A DNA stretch of 64,000 bases, from assembly GCA_036937835.1 (NCBI GenBank), contig CM072869.1, forward strand, positions 24,133,001 to 24,197,000, read 5' to 3'. A model generated the notes under the pieces. That model saw only the letters and a list, made by a program, of their open reading frames with translations, was not told where the DNA came from and ran no database searches. Made by a program: the position numbers and the translations under genes. This document shows, piece after piece, positions 23,401 through 33,652 of this stretch. The stretch is from Pampus argenteus. Its lineage: Eukaryota; Chordata; Actinopteri; Scombriformes; Stromateidae. Numbering within the stretch: position 1 is the stretch's first letter; each line of letters begins with the position of its first letter.

Positions 23401-24190
23401 TGCTCCTTCTTTAAGAAAAACTATAGTTGTCAGTTTTGGGCTTCTCTCGCCGAGAGAAAGCTATTTTTACAAATGTTACAGTAAAACCTGCAGAAAGCTC
23501 TCTGAAGTGAATTGTTTGGTCCTAATCATTAGAAATTAGTTTCTTGTTGATGGCAAACATGGTTTTGTTTGAAAATATTGCTCCTTGTTTAAGAAAAACT
23601 ATAGATGTCAGTTTTGGGCTTCTCTCGCCGAGAGAAAGCTATTTTTACAAATGTTACAGTAAAAGCTGCAGGAAGCTCTCAGAAGTGAGTTTTTTGCTCT
23701 TAATCATTAGAAATCAGTTACTTGTTGATGGCAAACATGGTTTTGTTTGAAAATATTGCTCCTTGTTTAAGAAAAACTATAGTTGTCAGTTTTGGGCTTC
23801 TCTCGCCGAGAGAAAGCTATTTTTACAAATGTTAGAATAAAAGCTGCAGGAAGCTCTCAGAAGTGAGTTATTTGCTCCTAATCATTAGAAATCAGTTACT
23901 TGTTGATGGCAAACATGGTTTTGATTGAAAATGTTGCTCCTTCTTTAAGAAAAACTATAGTTGTCAGTTTTGGGCTTCTCTCGCCGAGAGAAAGCTATTT
24001 TTACAAATGTTACAGTAAAACCTGCAGAAAGCTCTCTGAAGTGAATTTTTTGGTCCTAATCATTAGAAATTAGTTTCTTGTTGATGGCAAACATGGTTTT
24101 GATTGAAAATATTGGTCCTTGTTTAAGAAAAACTATAGTTGTCAGTTTTGGGCTTCTCTCGCCGAGAGAAAGCTATTTTTACAAATGTTA
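20500..24190 (+). repeat. 1,782-bp ten-monomer class D repeat, two copies
   Basis: Markers recur at offset 1,782: ATTGGTCCTTG (20,551 and 22,333), GTTTATGAAAAAC with CGCCAAGAG (about 20,918 and 22,700), and a GAATTGTTTGG marker (about 21,728 and 23,510). Homology begins near 20,500, after which CCTTAG versus CATTAG is an early difference, and ends near 24,190 at TTAGAG versus TTACAG. The unit is nine 178-ish monomers plus one, with two carrying one extra T. Confidence 0.88.
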
Positions 24191-24255
24191 CAGTAAAAGC
24201 TGCAGGAAGCTCTCAGAAGTGAGTTTTTTGGTCCTAATCATTAGAAATCACTTAC

Positions 24256-24433
24256 TTGTTAATGGCAAACATGGTTTTGATTGAAAATATTGGTCCTTGT
24301 TTAAGAAAAACTATAGTTGTCAGTTTTGGGCTTCTCTCGCCGAGAGAAAGCTATTTTTACAAATGTTACAGTAAAAGCTGCAGGAAGCTCTCAGAAGTGA
24401 GTTTTTTGCTCTTAATCATTAGAAATCAGTTAC
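24256..24433 (+). repeat. Type example: 178-bp class D monomer
   Basis: A representative class D monomer with the full palindrome, CTATAG in place of CTGTAG, and ACAAATGTTACAG. It has two CpG dinucleotides, both inside the palindrome, against one in class B and none in the class A consensus. Confidence 0.9.
24332..24348. other. 17-bp perfect palindrome TTCTCTCG-C-CGAGAGAA (class D)
   Basis: Eight-base arms pair perfectly around one central C. The site recurs once per class D monomer. Class B has TTCTCTCGCTGAGAGAA, one mismatch in the arms. Class A lacks the left nine bases and keeps only CTGAGAGAA. It could form a hairpin or bind a dimeric protein; neither can be judged from sequence. Confidence 0.9.
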
Positions 24434-27400
24434 TTGTTGATGGCAAACATGGTTTTGTTTGAAAATATTGCTCCTTGTTTAAGAAAAACTATAGTTGTCA
24501 GTTTTGGGCTTCTCTCGCCGAGAGAAAGCTATTTTTACAAATGTTACAGTAAAAGCTGCAGGAAGCTCTCAGAAGTGAGTTTTTTGCTCTTAATCATTAG
24601 AAATCAGTTACTTGTTGATGGCAAACATGGTTTTGTTTGAAAATATTGCTCCTTGTTTAAGAAAAACTATAGTTGTCAGTTTTGGGCTTCTCTCGCCGAG
24701 AGAAAGCTATTTTTACAAATGTTAGAATAAAGGCTGCAGGAAGCTCTCAGAAGTGAGTTATTTGCTCCTAATCATTAGAAATCAGTTACTTGTTGATGGC
24801 AAACATGGTTTTGATTGAAAATGTTGCTCCTTCTTTAAGAAAAACTATAGTTGTCAGTTTTGGGCTTCTCTCGCCGAGAGAAAGCTATTTTTACAAATGT
24901 TACAGTAAAACCTGCAGAAAGCTCTCTGAAGTGAATTTTTTGGTCCTAATCATTAGAAATTAGTTTCTTGTTGATGGCAAACATGGTTTTGTTTGAAAAT
25001 ATTGCTCCTTGTTTAAGAAAAACTATAGTTGTCAGTTTTGGGCTTCTCTCGCCGAGAGAAAGCTATTTTTACAAATGTTACAGTAAAAGCTGCAGGAAGC
25101 TCTCAGAAGTGAGTTTTTTGGTCCTAATCATTAGAAATCAGTTACTTGTTGATGGCAAACATGGTTTTGTTTGAAAATATTGCTCCTTGTTTAAGAAAAA
25201 CTATAGTTGTCAGTTTTGGGCTTCTCTCGCCGAGAGAAAGCTATTTTTACAAATGTTACAGTAAAAGCTGCAGGAAGCTCTCAGAAGTGAGTTTTTTGGT
25301 CCTAATCATTAGAAATCAGTTACTTGTTAATGGCAAACATGGTTTTGATTGAAAATATTGCTCCTTGTTTAAGAAAAACTATAGTTGTCAGTTTTGGGCT
25401 TCTCTCGCCGAGAGAAAGCTATTTTTACAAATGTTACAGTAAAAGCTGCAGGAAGCTCTCAGAAGTGAGTTTTTTGCTCTTAATCATTAGAAATCAGTTA
25501 CTTGTTGATGGCAAACATGGGTTTGTTTGAAAATATTGCTCCTTGTTTAAGAAAAACTATAGTTGTCAGTTTTGGGCTTCTCTCGCCGAGAGAAAGCTAT
25601 TTTTACAAATGTTACAGTAAAAGCTGCAGGAAGCTCTCAGAAGTGAGTTTTTTGGTCCTAATCATTAGAAATCAGTTACTTGTTGATGGCAAACATGGTT
25701 TTGTTTGAAAATATTGCTCCTTGTTTAAGAAAAACTATAGTTGTCAGTTTTGGGCTTCTCTCGCCGAGAGAAAGCTATTTTTACAAATGTTACAGTAAAA
25801 GCTGCAGGAAGCTCTCAGAAGTGAGTTTTTTGGTCCTAATCATTAGAAATCAGTTACTTGTTGATGGCAAACATGGTTTTGATTGAAAATATTGCTCCTT
25901 CTTTAAGAAAAACTATAGTTGTCAGTTTTGGGCTTCTCTCGCCGAGAGAAAGCTATTTTTACAAATGTTACAGTAAAACCTGCAGAAAGCTCTCTGAAGT
26001 GAGTTTTTTGGTCCTAATCATTAGAAATTAGTTTCTTGTTGATGGCAAACATGGTTTTGATTGAAAATATTGCTCCTTGTTTAAGAAAAACTATAGTTGT
26101 CAGTTTTGGGCTTCTCTCGCCGAGAGAAAGCTATTTTTACAAATGTTAGAATAAAAGCTGCAGGAAGCTCTCAGAAGTGAGTTATTTGCTCCTAATCATT
26201 AGAAATCAGTTACTTGTTGATGGCAAACATGGTTTTGATTGAAAATGTTGCTCCTTCTTTAAGAAAAACTATAGTTGTCAGTTTTGGGCTTCTCTCGCGG
26301 AGAGAAAGCTATTTTTACAAATGTTACAGTAAAACCTGCAGAAAGCTCTCTGAAGTGAATTTTTTGGTCCTAATCATTAGAAATTAGTTTCTTGTTGATG
26401 GCAAACATGGTTTTGTTTGAAAATATTGCTCCTTGTTTAAGAAAAACTATAGTTGTCAGTTTTGGGCTTCTCTCGCCGAGAGAAAGCTATTTTTACAAAT
26501 GTTACAGTAAAAGCTGCAGGAAGCTCTCAGAAGTGAGTTTTTTGGTCCTAATCATTAGAAATCAGTTACTTGTTGATGGCAAACATGGTTTTGTTTGAAA
26601 ATATTGCTCCTTGTTTAAGAAAAACTATAGTTGTCAGTTTTGGGCTTCTCTCGCCGAGAGAAAGCTATTTTTACAAATGTTACAGTAAAAGCTGCAGGAA
26701 GCTCTCAGAAGTGAGTTTTTTGGTCCTAATCATTAGAAATCAGTTACTTGTTAATGGCAAACATGGTTTTGATTGAAAATATTGGTCCTTGTTTGAGAAA
26801 AACTATAGTTGTCAGTTTTGGGCTTCTCTCGCCGAGAGAAAGCTATTTTTACAAATGTTACAGTAAAAGCTGCAGGAAGCTCTCAGAAGTGAATTTTTTG
26901 GTCCTAATGATTAGAAATTAGTTTCTTGTTGATGGCAAACATGGTTTTGATTGAAAATATTGGTCCTTGTTTAAGAAAAACTATAGTTGTCAGTTTTGGG
27001 CTTCTCTCGCCGAGAGAAAGCTATTTTTACAAATGTTACAGTAAAAGCTGCAGGAAGCTCTCAGAAGTGAGTTTTTTGCTCTTAATCATTAGAAATCAGT
27101 TACTTGTTGATGGCAAACATGGTTTTGTTTCAAAATATTGCTCCTTGTTTATGAAAAACTAGTTGTCAGTTTTGGGCTTCTCTCGCCAAGAGAAAGCTAT
27201 TTTTACAAATGTTACAGTAAAAGCTGCAGGAAGCTCTCAGAAGTGAGTTTTTTGCTCCTAATCATTAGAAATCAGTTACTTCTTGATGGCAAACATGGTT
27301 TTGATTGAAAATATTGCTCCTTGTTTAAGAAAAACTATAGTTGTCAGTTTTGGCCTTCTCTCGCCGAGAGAAAGCTATTTTTACAAATGTTACAGTAAAA

Positions 27401-27457
27401 GCTGCAGGAAGCTCTCAGAAGTGAGTTTTTTAGTCCTAATCATTAGAAATCAGTTAC

Positions 27458-29235
27458 TTGTTGATGGCAAACATGGTTTTGTTTGTAAATATTGCTCCTT
27501 GTTTAAGAAAAACTATAGTTGTCAGTTTTGGGCTTCTCTCGCCGAGAGAAAGCTATTTTTACAAATGTTACAGTAAAAGCTGCAGGAAGCTCTCAGAAGT
27601 GTGTTTTTTGGTCCTAATCATTAGAAATCAGTTACTTGTTGATGGCAAACATGGTTTTGATTGAAAATATTGGTCCTTGTTTAAGAAAAACTATAGTTGT
27701 CAGTTTTGGGCTTCTCTCGCCGAGAGAAAGCTATTTTTACAAATGTTACAGTAAAAGCTGCAGGAAGCTCTCAGAAGTGAGTTTTTTGCTCTTAATCATT
27801 AGAAATCAGTTACTTGTTGATGGCAAACATGGTTTTGTTTGAAAATATTGCTCCTTGTTTAAGAAAAACTATAGTTGTCAGTTTTGGGCTTCTCTCGCCG
27901 AGAGAAAGCTATTTTTGCAAATGTTACAGTAAAAGCTGCAGGAAGCTCTCAGAAGTGAGTTTTTTGGTCCTAATCATTAGAAATCAGTTACTTGTTGATG
28001 GCAAACATGGTTTTGATTGAAAATATTGCTCCTTGTTTAAGAAAAACTATAGTTGTCAGTTTTGGGCTTCTCTCGCCGAGAGAAAGCTATTTTTACAAAT
28101 GTTACAGTAAAAGCTGCAGGAAGCTCTCAGAAGTGAGTTTTTTGCTCCTAATCATTAGAAATCAGTTACTTGTTGATGGCAAACATGGTTTTGATTGAAA
28201 ATATTGGTCCTTGTTTAAGAAAAACTATAGTTGTCAGTTTTGGGCTTCTCTCGCCGAGAGAAAGCTATTTTTACAAATGTTACAGTAAAAGCTGCAGGAA
28301 GCTCTCAGAAGTGAGTTTTTTGCTCTTAATCATTAGAAATCAGTTACTTGTTGATGGCAAACATGGTTTTGTTTGAAAATATTGCTCCTTGTTTATGAAA
28401 AACTAGTTGTCAGTTTTGGGCTTCTCTCGCCAAGAGAAAGCTATTTTTACAAATGTTACAGTAAAAGCTGCAGGAAGCTCTCAGAAGTGAGTTTTTTGCT
28501 CCTAATCATTAGAAATCAGTTACTTCTTGATGGCAAACATGGTTTTGTTTGTAAATATTGCTCCTTGTTTAAGAAAAACTATAGTTGTCAGTTTTGGGCT
28601 TCTCTCGCCGAGAGAAAGCTATTTTTACAAATGTTACAGTAAAAGCTGCAGGAAGCTCTCAGAAGTGTGTTTTTTGGTCCTAATCATTAGAAATCAGTTA
28701 CTTGTTGATGGCAAACATGGTTTTGATTGAAAATATTGGTCCTTGTTTAAGAAAAACTATAGTTGTCAGTTTTGGGCTTCTCTCGCCGAGAGAAAGCTAT
28801 TTTTACAAATGTTACAGTAAAAGCTGCAGGAAGCTCTCAGAAGTGAGTTTTTTGCTCTTAATCATTAGAAATCAGTTACTTGTTGATGGCAAACATGGTT
28901 TTGTTTGAAAATATTGCTCCTTGTTTAAGAAAAACTATAGTTGTCAGTTTTGGGCTTCTCTCGCCGAGAGAAAGCTATTTTTGCAAATGTTACAGTAAAA
29001 GCTGCAGGAAGCTCTCAGAAGTGAGTTTTTTGGTCCTAATCATTAGAAATCAGTTACTTGTTGATGGCAAACATGGTTTTGATTGAAAATATTGCTCCTT
29101 GTTTAAGAAAAACTATAGTTGTCAGTTTTGGGCTTCTCTCGCCGAGAGAAAGCTATTTTTACAAATGTTACAGTAAAAGCTGCAGGAAGCTCTCAGAAGT
29201 GAGTTTTTTGCTCCTAATCATTAGAAATCAGTTAC
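27458..29235 (+). repeat. 1,066-bp six-monomer class D repeat, two copies
   Basis: Monomers starting at 27,636, 27,814, 27,992 and 28,170 recur at 28,702, 28,880, 29,058 and 29,236. Shared private markers are TTTGTAAATATTG, GTGTGTTTTTTGG and TTTTTGCAAATG. The same pair recurs at 58,490 and 59,556 within the larger duplicated segment. Confidence 0.87.
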
Positions 29236-29811
29236 TTGTTGATGGCAAACATGGTTTTGATTGAAAATATTGCTCCTTGTTTAAGAAAAACTATAGTTGT
29301 CAGTTTTGGGCTTCTCTTGCCGAGAGAAAGCTATTTTTACAAATGTTACAGTAAATGCTGCAGGAAGCTCTCAGAAGTGAGTTTTTTGCTCCTAATCATT
29401 AGAAATCAGTTACTTGTTGATGGCAAACATGGTTTTGATTGAAAATATTGCTCCTTGTTTAAGAAAAACTGTAGTTGTCAGCTTTGGCCTTCTCTCGCTG
29501 AGAGAAAGCTATTTTTAAAATGTTACAGTAAAAGCTGCAGGAAGCTCTCAGAAGTGGGTTTTTTGGTCCTAATCATTAGAAATCAGTTACTTGTTGATGG
29601 CAAACATGGTTTTGATTGAAAATATTGCTCCTTGTTTAAGAAAAACTGTAGTTGTCAGTTTTGGCCTGAGAGAAAGCTATTTTTACAAATGTTATAGTAA
29701 AAGCTGCAGGAAGCTCTCAGAAGTGAGTTTTTTGGTCCTAATCATTAGAAATCAGTTACTTGTTGATGGCAAACATGGTTTTGATTGAAAATATTGCTCC
29801 TTGTTTAAGAA

Positions 29812-29830
29812 AAACTGTAGTTGTCAGTTT
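29812..29830. other. Dyad AAACTG-7 bp-CAGTTT in class A/B monomers
   Basis: The sequence AAACTGTAGTTGTCAGTTT has 6-bp arms around a 7-bp spacer. In class D the change CTGTAG to CTATAG shortens the pairing to 5 bp. It lies directly next to the palindrome position, so each monomer has two neighbouring dyads. No function can be inferred. Confidence 0.75.
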
Positions 29831-29906
29831 TGGCCTGAGAGAAAGCTATTTTTACAAATGTTACAGTAAAAGCTGCAGGAAGCTCTCAGAAGTGAGTTTT
29901 TTGGTC

Positions 29907-29917
29907 CTAATCATTAG
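29907..29917. other. 11-bp dyad CTAATCATTAG, conserved in nearly all monomers
   Basis: Five-base arms CTAAT and ATTAG flank one base. The TAAT core resembles homeodomain half-sites, but AT-rich chance is a sufficient explanation. It survives in nearly every monomer; exceptions are CTAATTATTAG (15,271), AATGTGG-type changes in the left D monomers, and CTTAATCATTAG in many right D monomers. Confidence 0.6.
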
Positions 29918-30097
29918 AAATCAGTTACTTGTTGATGGCAAACATGGTTTTGATTGAAAATATTGCTCCTTGTTTAAGAAAAACTGTAGTTGTCAGTTTT
30001 GGCCTGAGAGAAAGCTATTTTTACAAATGTTACAGTAAAAGCTGCAGGAAGCATTCAGAAGTGAGTTTTTTGCTCCTAATCATTAGAAATCCGTTAC

Positions 30098-30274
30098 TTG
30101 TTGATGGCAAACATGGTTTTGATTGAAAATATTGCTCCTTGTTTAAGAAAAACTGTAGTTGTCAGCTTTGGCCTTCTCTCGCTGAGAGAAAGCTATTTTT
30201 AAAATGTTACAGTAAAAGCTGCAGGAAGCTCTCAGAAGTGAGTTTTTTGGTCCTAATCATTAGAAATCAGTTAC
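30098..30274 (+). repeat. Type example: 177-bp class B monomer
   Basis: Class B: GGCCTTCTCTCGCTGAGAG with the palindrome mismatch, and TTTTTAAAATG, one base shorter than the ACAAATG of A and D. The deletion and the palindrome state are nearly always linked, marking B as one amplified lineage. Confidence 0.9.
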
Positions 30275-30347
30275 TTGTTGATGGCAAACATGGTTTTGAT
30301 TGAAAATATTGCTCCTTGTTTAAGAAAAACTGTAGTTGTCAGTTTTG

Positions 30348-33300
30348 GGCTTCTCTCGCCGAGAGAAAGCTATTTTTACAAATGTTAGAATAAAAGCTGC
30401 AGGAAGCTCTCAGAAGTGAGTTATTTGCTCCTAATCATTAGAAATCAGTTACTTGTTGATGGCAAACATGGTTTTGATTGAAAATGTTGCTCCTTCTTTA
30501 AGAAAAACTATAGTTGTCAGTTTTGGGCTTCTCTCGCCGAGAGAAAGCTATTTTTACAAATGTTACAGTAAAACCTGCAGAAAGCTCTCTGAAGTGAATT
30601 TTTTGGTCCTAATCATTAGAAATTAGTTTCTTGTTGATGGCAAACATGGTTTTGTTTGAAAATATTGCTCCTTGTTTAAGAAAAACTATAGTTGTCAGTT
30701 TTGGGCTTCTCTCGCCGAGAGAAAGCTATTTTTACAAATGTTACAGTAAAAGCTGCAGGAAGCTCTCAGAAGTGAGTTTTTTGGTCCTAATCATTAGAAA
30801 TCAGTTACTTGTTGATGGCAAACATGGTTTTGTTTGAAAATATTGCTCCTTGTTTAAGAAAAACTATAGTTGTCAGTTTTGGGCTTCTCTCGCCGAGAGA
30901 AAGCTATTTTTACAAATGTTACAGTAAAAGCTGCAGGAAGCTCTCAGAAGTGAGTTTTTTGGTCCTAATCATTAGAAATCAGTTACTTGTTAATGGCAAA
31001 CATGGTTTTGATTGAAAATATTGGTCCTTGTTTGAGAAAAACTATAGTTGTCAGTTTTGGGCTTCTCTCGCCGAGAGAAAGCTATTTTTACAAATGTTAC
31101 AGTAAAAGCTGCAGGAAGCTCTCAGAAGTGAGTTTTTTGGTCCTAATCATTAGAAATCAGTTACTTGTTGATGGCAAACATGGTTTTGTTTGAAAATATT
31201 GCTACTTGTTTAAGAAAAACTATAGATGTCAGTTTTGGGCTTCTCTCGCCAAGAGAAAGCTATTTTTACAAATGTTACAGTAAAAGCTGCAGGAAGCTCT
31301 CAGAAGTGAGTTTTTTGCTCTTAATCATTAGAAATCAGTTACTTGTTGATGGCGAACATGGTTTTGATTGAAAATATTGCTCCTTGTTTAAGAAAAACTA
31401 TAGTTGTCAGTTTTGGGCTTCTCTCGCCGAGAGAAAGCTATTTTTACAAATGTTACAGTAAAAGCTGCAGGAAGCTCTCAGAAGTGAATTTTTTGGTCCT
31501 AATCATTAGAAATTAGTTTCTTGTTGATGGCAAACATGGTTTTGATTGAAAATATTGGTCCTTGTTTAAGAAAAACTATAGTTGTCAGTTTTGGGCTTCT
31601 CTCGCCGAGAGAAAGCTATTTTTACAAATGTTACAGTAAAAGCTGCAGGAAGCTCTCAGAAGTGAGTTTTTTGCTCTTAATCATTAGAAATCAGTTACTT
31701 GTTGATGGCAAACATGGTTTTGTTTGAAAATATTGCTCCTTGTTTATGAAAAACTAGTTGTCAGTTTTGGGCTTCTCTCGCCAAGAGAAAGCTATTTTTA
31801 CAAATGTTACAGTAAAAGCTGCAGGAAGCTCTCAGAAGTGAGTTTTTTGCTCCTAATCATTAGAAATCAGTTACTTCTTGATGGCAAACATGGTTTTGAT
31901 TGAAAATATTGCTCCTTGTTTAAGAAAAACTATAGTTGTCAGTTTTGGGCTTCTCTCGCCGAGAGAAAGCTATTTTTACAAATGTTACAGTAAAAGCTGC
32001 AGGAAGCTCTCAGAAGTGAGTTTTTTGCTCTTAATCATTAGAAATCAGTTACTTGTTGATGGCAAACATGGTTTTGTTTGAAAATATTGCTCCTTGTTTA
32101 TGAAAAACTAGTTGTCAGTTTTGGGCTTCTCTCGCCAAGAGAAAGCTATTTTTACAAATGTTACAGTAAAAGCTGCAGGAAGCTCTCAGAAGTGAGTTTT
32201 TTGCTCCTAATCATTAGAAATCAGTTACTTCTTGATGGCAAACATGGTTTTGATTGAAAATATTGCTCCTTGTTTAAGAAAAACTATAGTTGTCAGTTTT
32301 GGCCTTCTCTCGCCGAGAGAAAGCTATTTTTACAAATGTTACAGTAAAAGCTGCAGGAAGCTCTCAGAAGTGAGTTTTTTGGTCCTAATCATTAGAAATC
32401 AGTTACTTGTTGATGGCAAACATGGTTTTGTTTGAAAATATTGCTCCTTGTTTAAGAAAAACTATAGATGTCAGTTTTGGGCTTCTCTCGCCGAGAGAAA
32501 GCTATTTTTACAAATGTTACAGTAAAAGCTGCAGGAAGCTCTCAGAAGTGAGTTTTTTGCTCTTAATCATTAGAAATCAGTTACTTGTTGATGGCAAACA
32601 TGGTTTTGTTTGAAAATATTGCTCCTTGTTTAAGAAAAACTATAGTTGTCAGTTTTGGGCTTCTCTCGCCGAGAGAAAGCTATTTTTACAAATGTTACAG
32701 TAAAAGCTGCAGGAAGCTCTCAGAAGTGAGTTTTTTGGTCCTAATCATTAGAAATCAGTTACTTGTTGATGGCAAACATGGTTTTGTTTGTAAATATTGC
32801 TCCTTGTTTAAGAAAAACTATAGTTGTCAGTTTTGGGCTTCTCTCGCCGAGAGAAAGCTATTTTTACAAATGTTACAGTAAAAGCTGCAGGAAGCTCTCA
32901 GAAGTGTGTTTTTTGGTCCTAATCATTAGAAATCAGTTACTTGTTGATGGCAAACATGGTTTTGATTGAAAATATTGGTCCTTGTTTAAGAAAAACTATA
33001 GTTGTCAGTTTTGGGCTTCTCTCGCCGAGAGAAAGCTATTTTTACAAATGTTACAGTAAAAGCTGCAGGAAGCTCTCAGAAGTGAGTTTTTTGCTCTTAA
33101 TCATTAGAAATCAGTTACTTGTTGATGGCAAACATGGTTTTGTTTGAAAATATTGCTCCTTGTTTAAGAAAAACTATAGTTGTCAGTTTTGGGCTTCTCT
33201 CGCCGAGAGAAAGCTATTTTTGCAAATGTTACAGTAAAAGCTGCAGGAAGCTCTCAGAAGTGAGTTTTTTGGTCCTAATCATTAGAAATCAGTTACTTGT

Positions 33301-33652
33301 TGATGGCAAACATGGTTTTGATTGAAAATATTGCTCCTTGTTTAAGAAAAACTATAGTTGTCAGTTTTGGGCTTCTCTCGCCGAGAGAAAGCTATTTTTA
33401 CAAATGTTACAGTAAAAGCTGCAGGAAGCTCTCAGAAGTGAGTTTTTTGCTCCTAATCATTAGAAATCAGTTACTTGTTGATGGCAAACATGGTTTTGAT
33501 TGAAAATATTGCTCCTTGTTTAAGAAAAACTATAGTTGTCAGTTTTGGGCTTCTCTTGCCGAGAGAAAGCTATTTTTACAAATGTTACAGTAAATGCTGC
33601 AGGAAGCTCTCAGAAGTGAGTTTTTTGCTCCTAATCATTAGAAATCAGTTAC
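30348..33652 (+). repeat. Second right-arm class D block
   Basis: Class D monomers of 176-178 bp. Two 176-bp monomers carry AAAAACTAGTTG, missing two bases of CTATAG, at about 31,750 and 32,105. One monomer has GGCGAACATGG (31,375 region) and one has GCTACTTG (31,201), both repeated in the distal copy at +30,854. Confidence 0.9.

Larger units (their letters stand above)
20240..29413 (+). repeat. Right-arm class D domain
   Basis: About 51 class D monomers of 176-179 bp, all with GGGCTTCTCTCGCCGAGAG or close variants. Sub-variants include GATTG versus GTTTG after ATGGTTTT, GGTCC versus GCTCC, TTAGAATAAAAG, and CAGTAAAACCTGCAGAAAG. Monomers nearest the breakpoint carry changes rarely seen elsewhere, such as AATGATACAG, AATCATTTG and AATCCTTAG. 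HORs inside are listed separately. Confidence 0.92.
29760..29928 (+). repeat. Type example: 169-bp class A monomer
   Basis: Consensus class A monomer: TTTTGGCCTGAGAGAAAGC where D has the full palindrome, CTGTAG, TTTTTACAAATG and TTTTTTGGTCC. It has no CpG dinucleotide. Confidence 0.9.
29414..30347 (+). repeat. A/B island inside class D
   Basis: Monomers of 177, 169, 169, 169 and 177 bp, followed by a hybrid that starts B-like (CTGTAG) and turns into D at GGGCTTCTCTCGCC (about 30,347). Private changes GTGGGTTTTTTGG (about 29,555) and GTTATAGTAAAAG (about 29,692) reappear at +4,239 and +30,854. Confidence 0.9.
23630..33500 (+). repeat. Long segmental duplication, proximal copy
   Basis: This stretch recurs at 54,484-64,000. 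Offset is 30,854 up to about 31,700 and 30,500 beyond about 32,230. It contains the second half of the 1,782-bp repeat, the 1,066-bp repeats, the A/B island 29,414-30,347 and the second class D block. The proximal copy has 354 bp (one 178- and one 176-bp monomer, near 31,700-32,230) that the distal copy lacks. Confidence 0.93.

Noticed and set aside
24332..24348. Rho-independent terminator at the palindrome
   Set aside because: Arms are only 8 bp, the site recurs in every D monomer, there is no gene to terminate, and the T-run that follows is interrupted. Nothing indicates a bacterial sequence.
29907..29917. Homeodomain binding site
   Set aside because: TAATCATTA is a plausible dimeric TAAT site, but such strings are common in AT-rich DNA and no other regulatory context exists.
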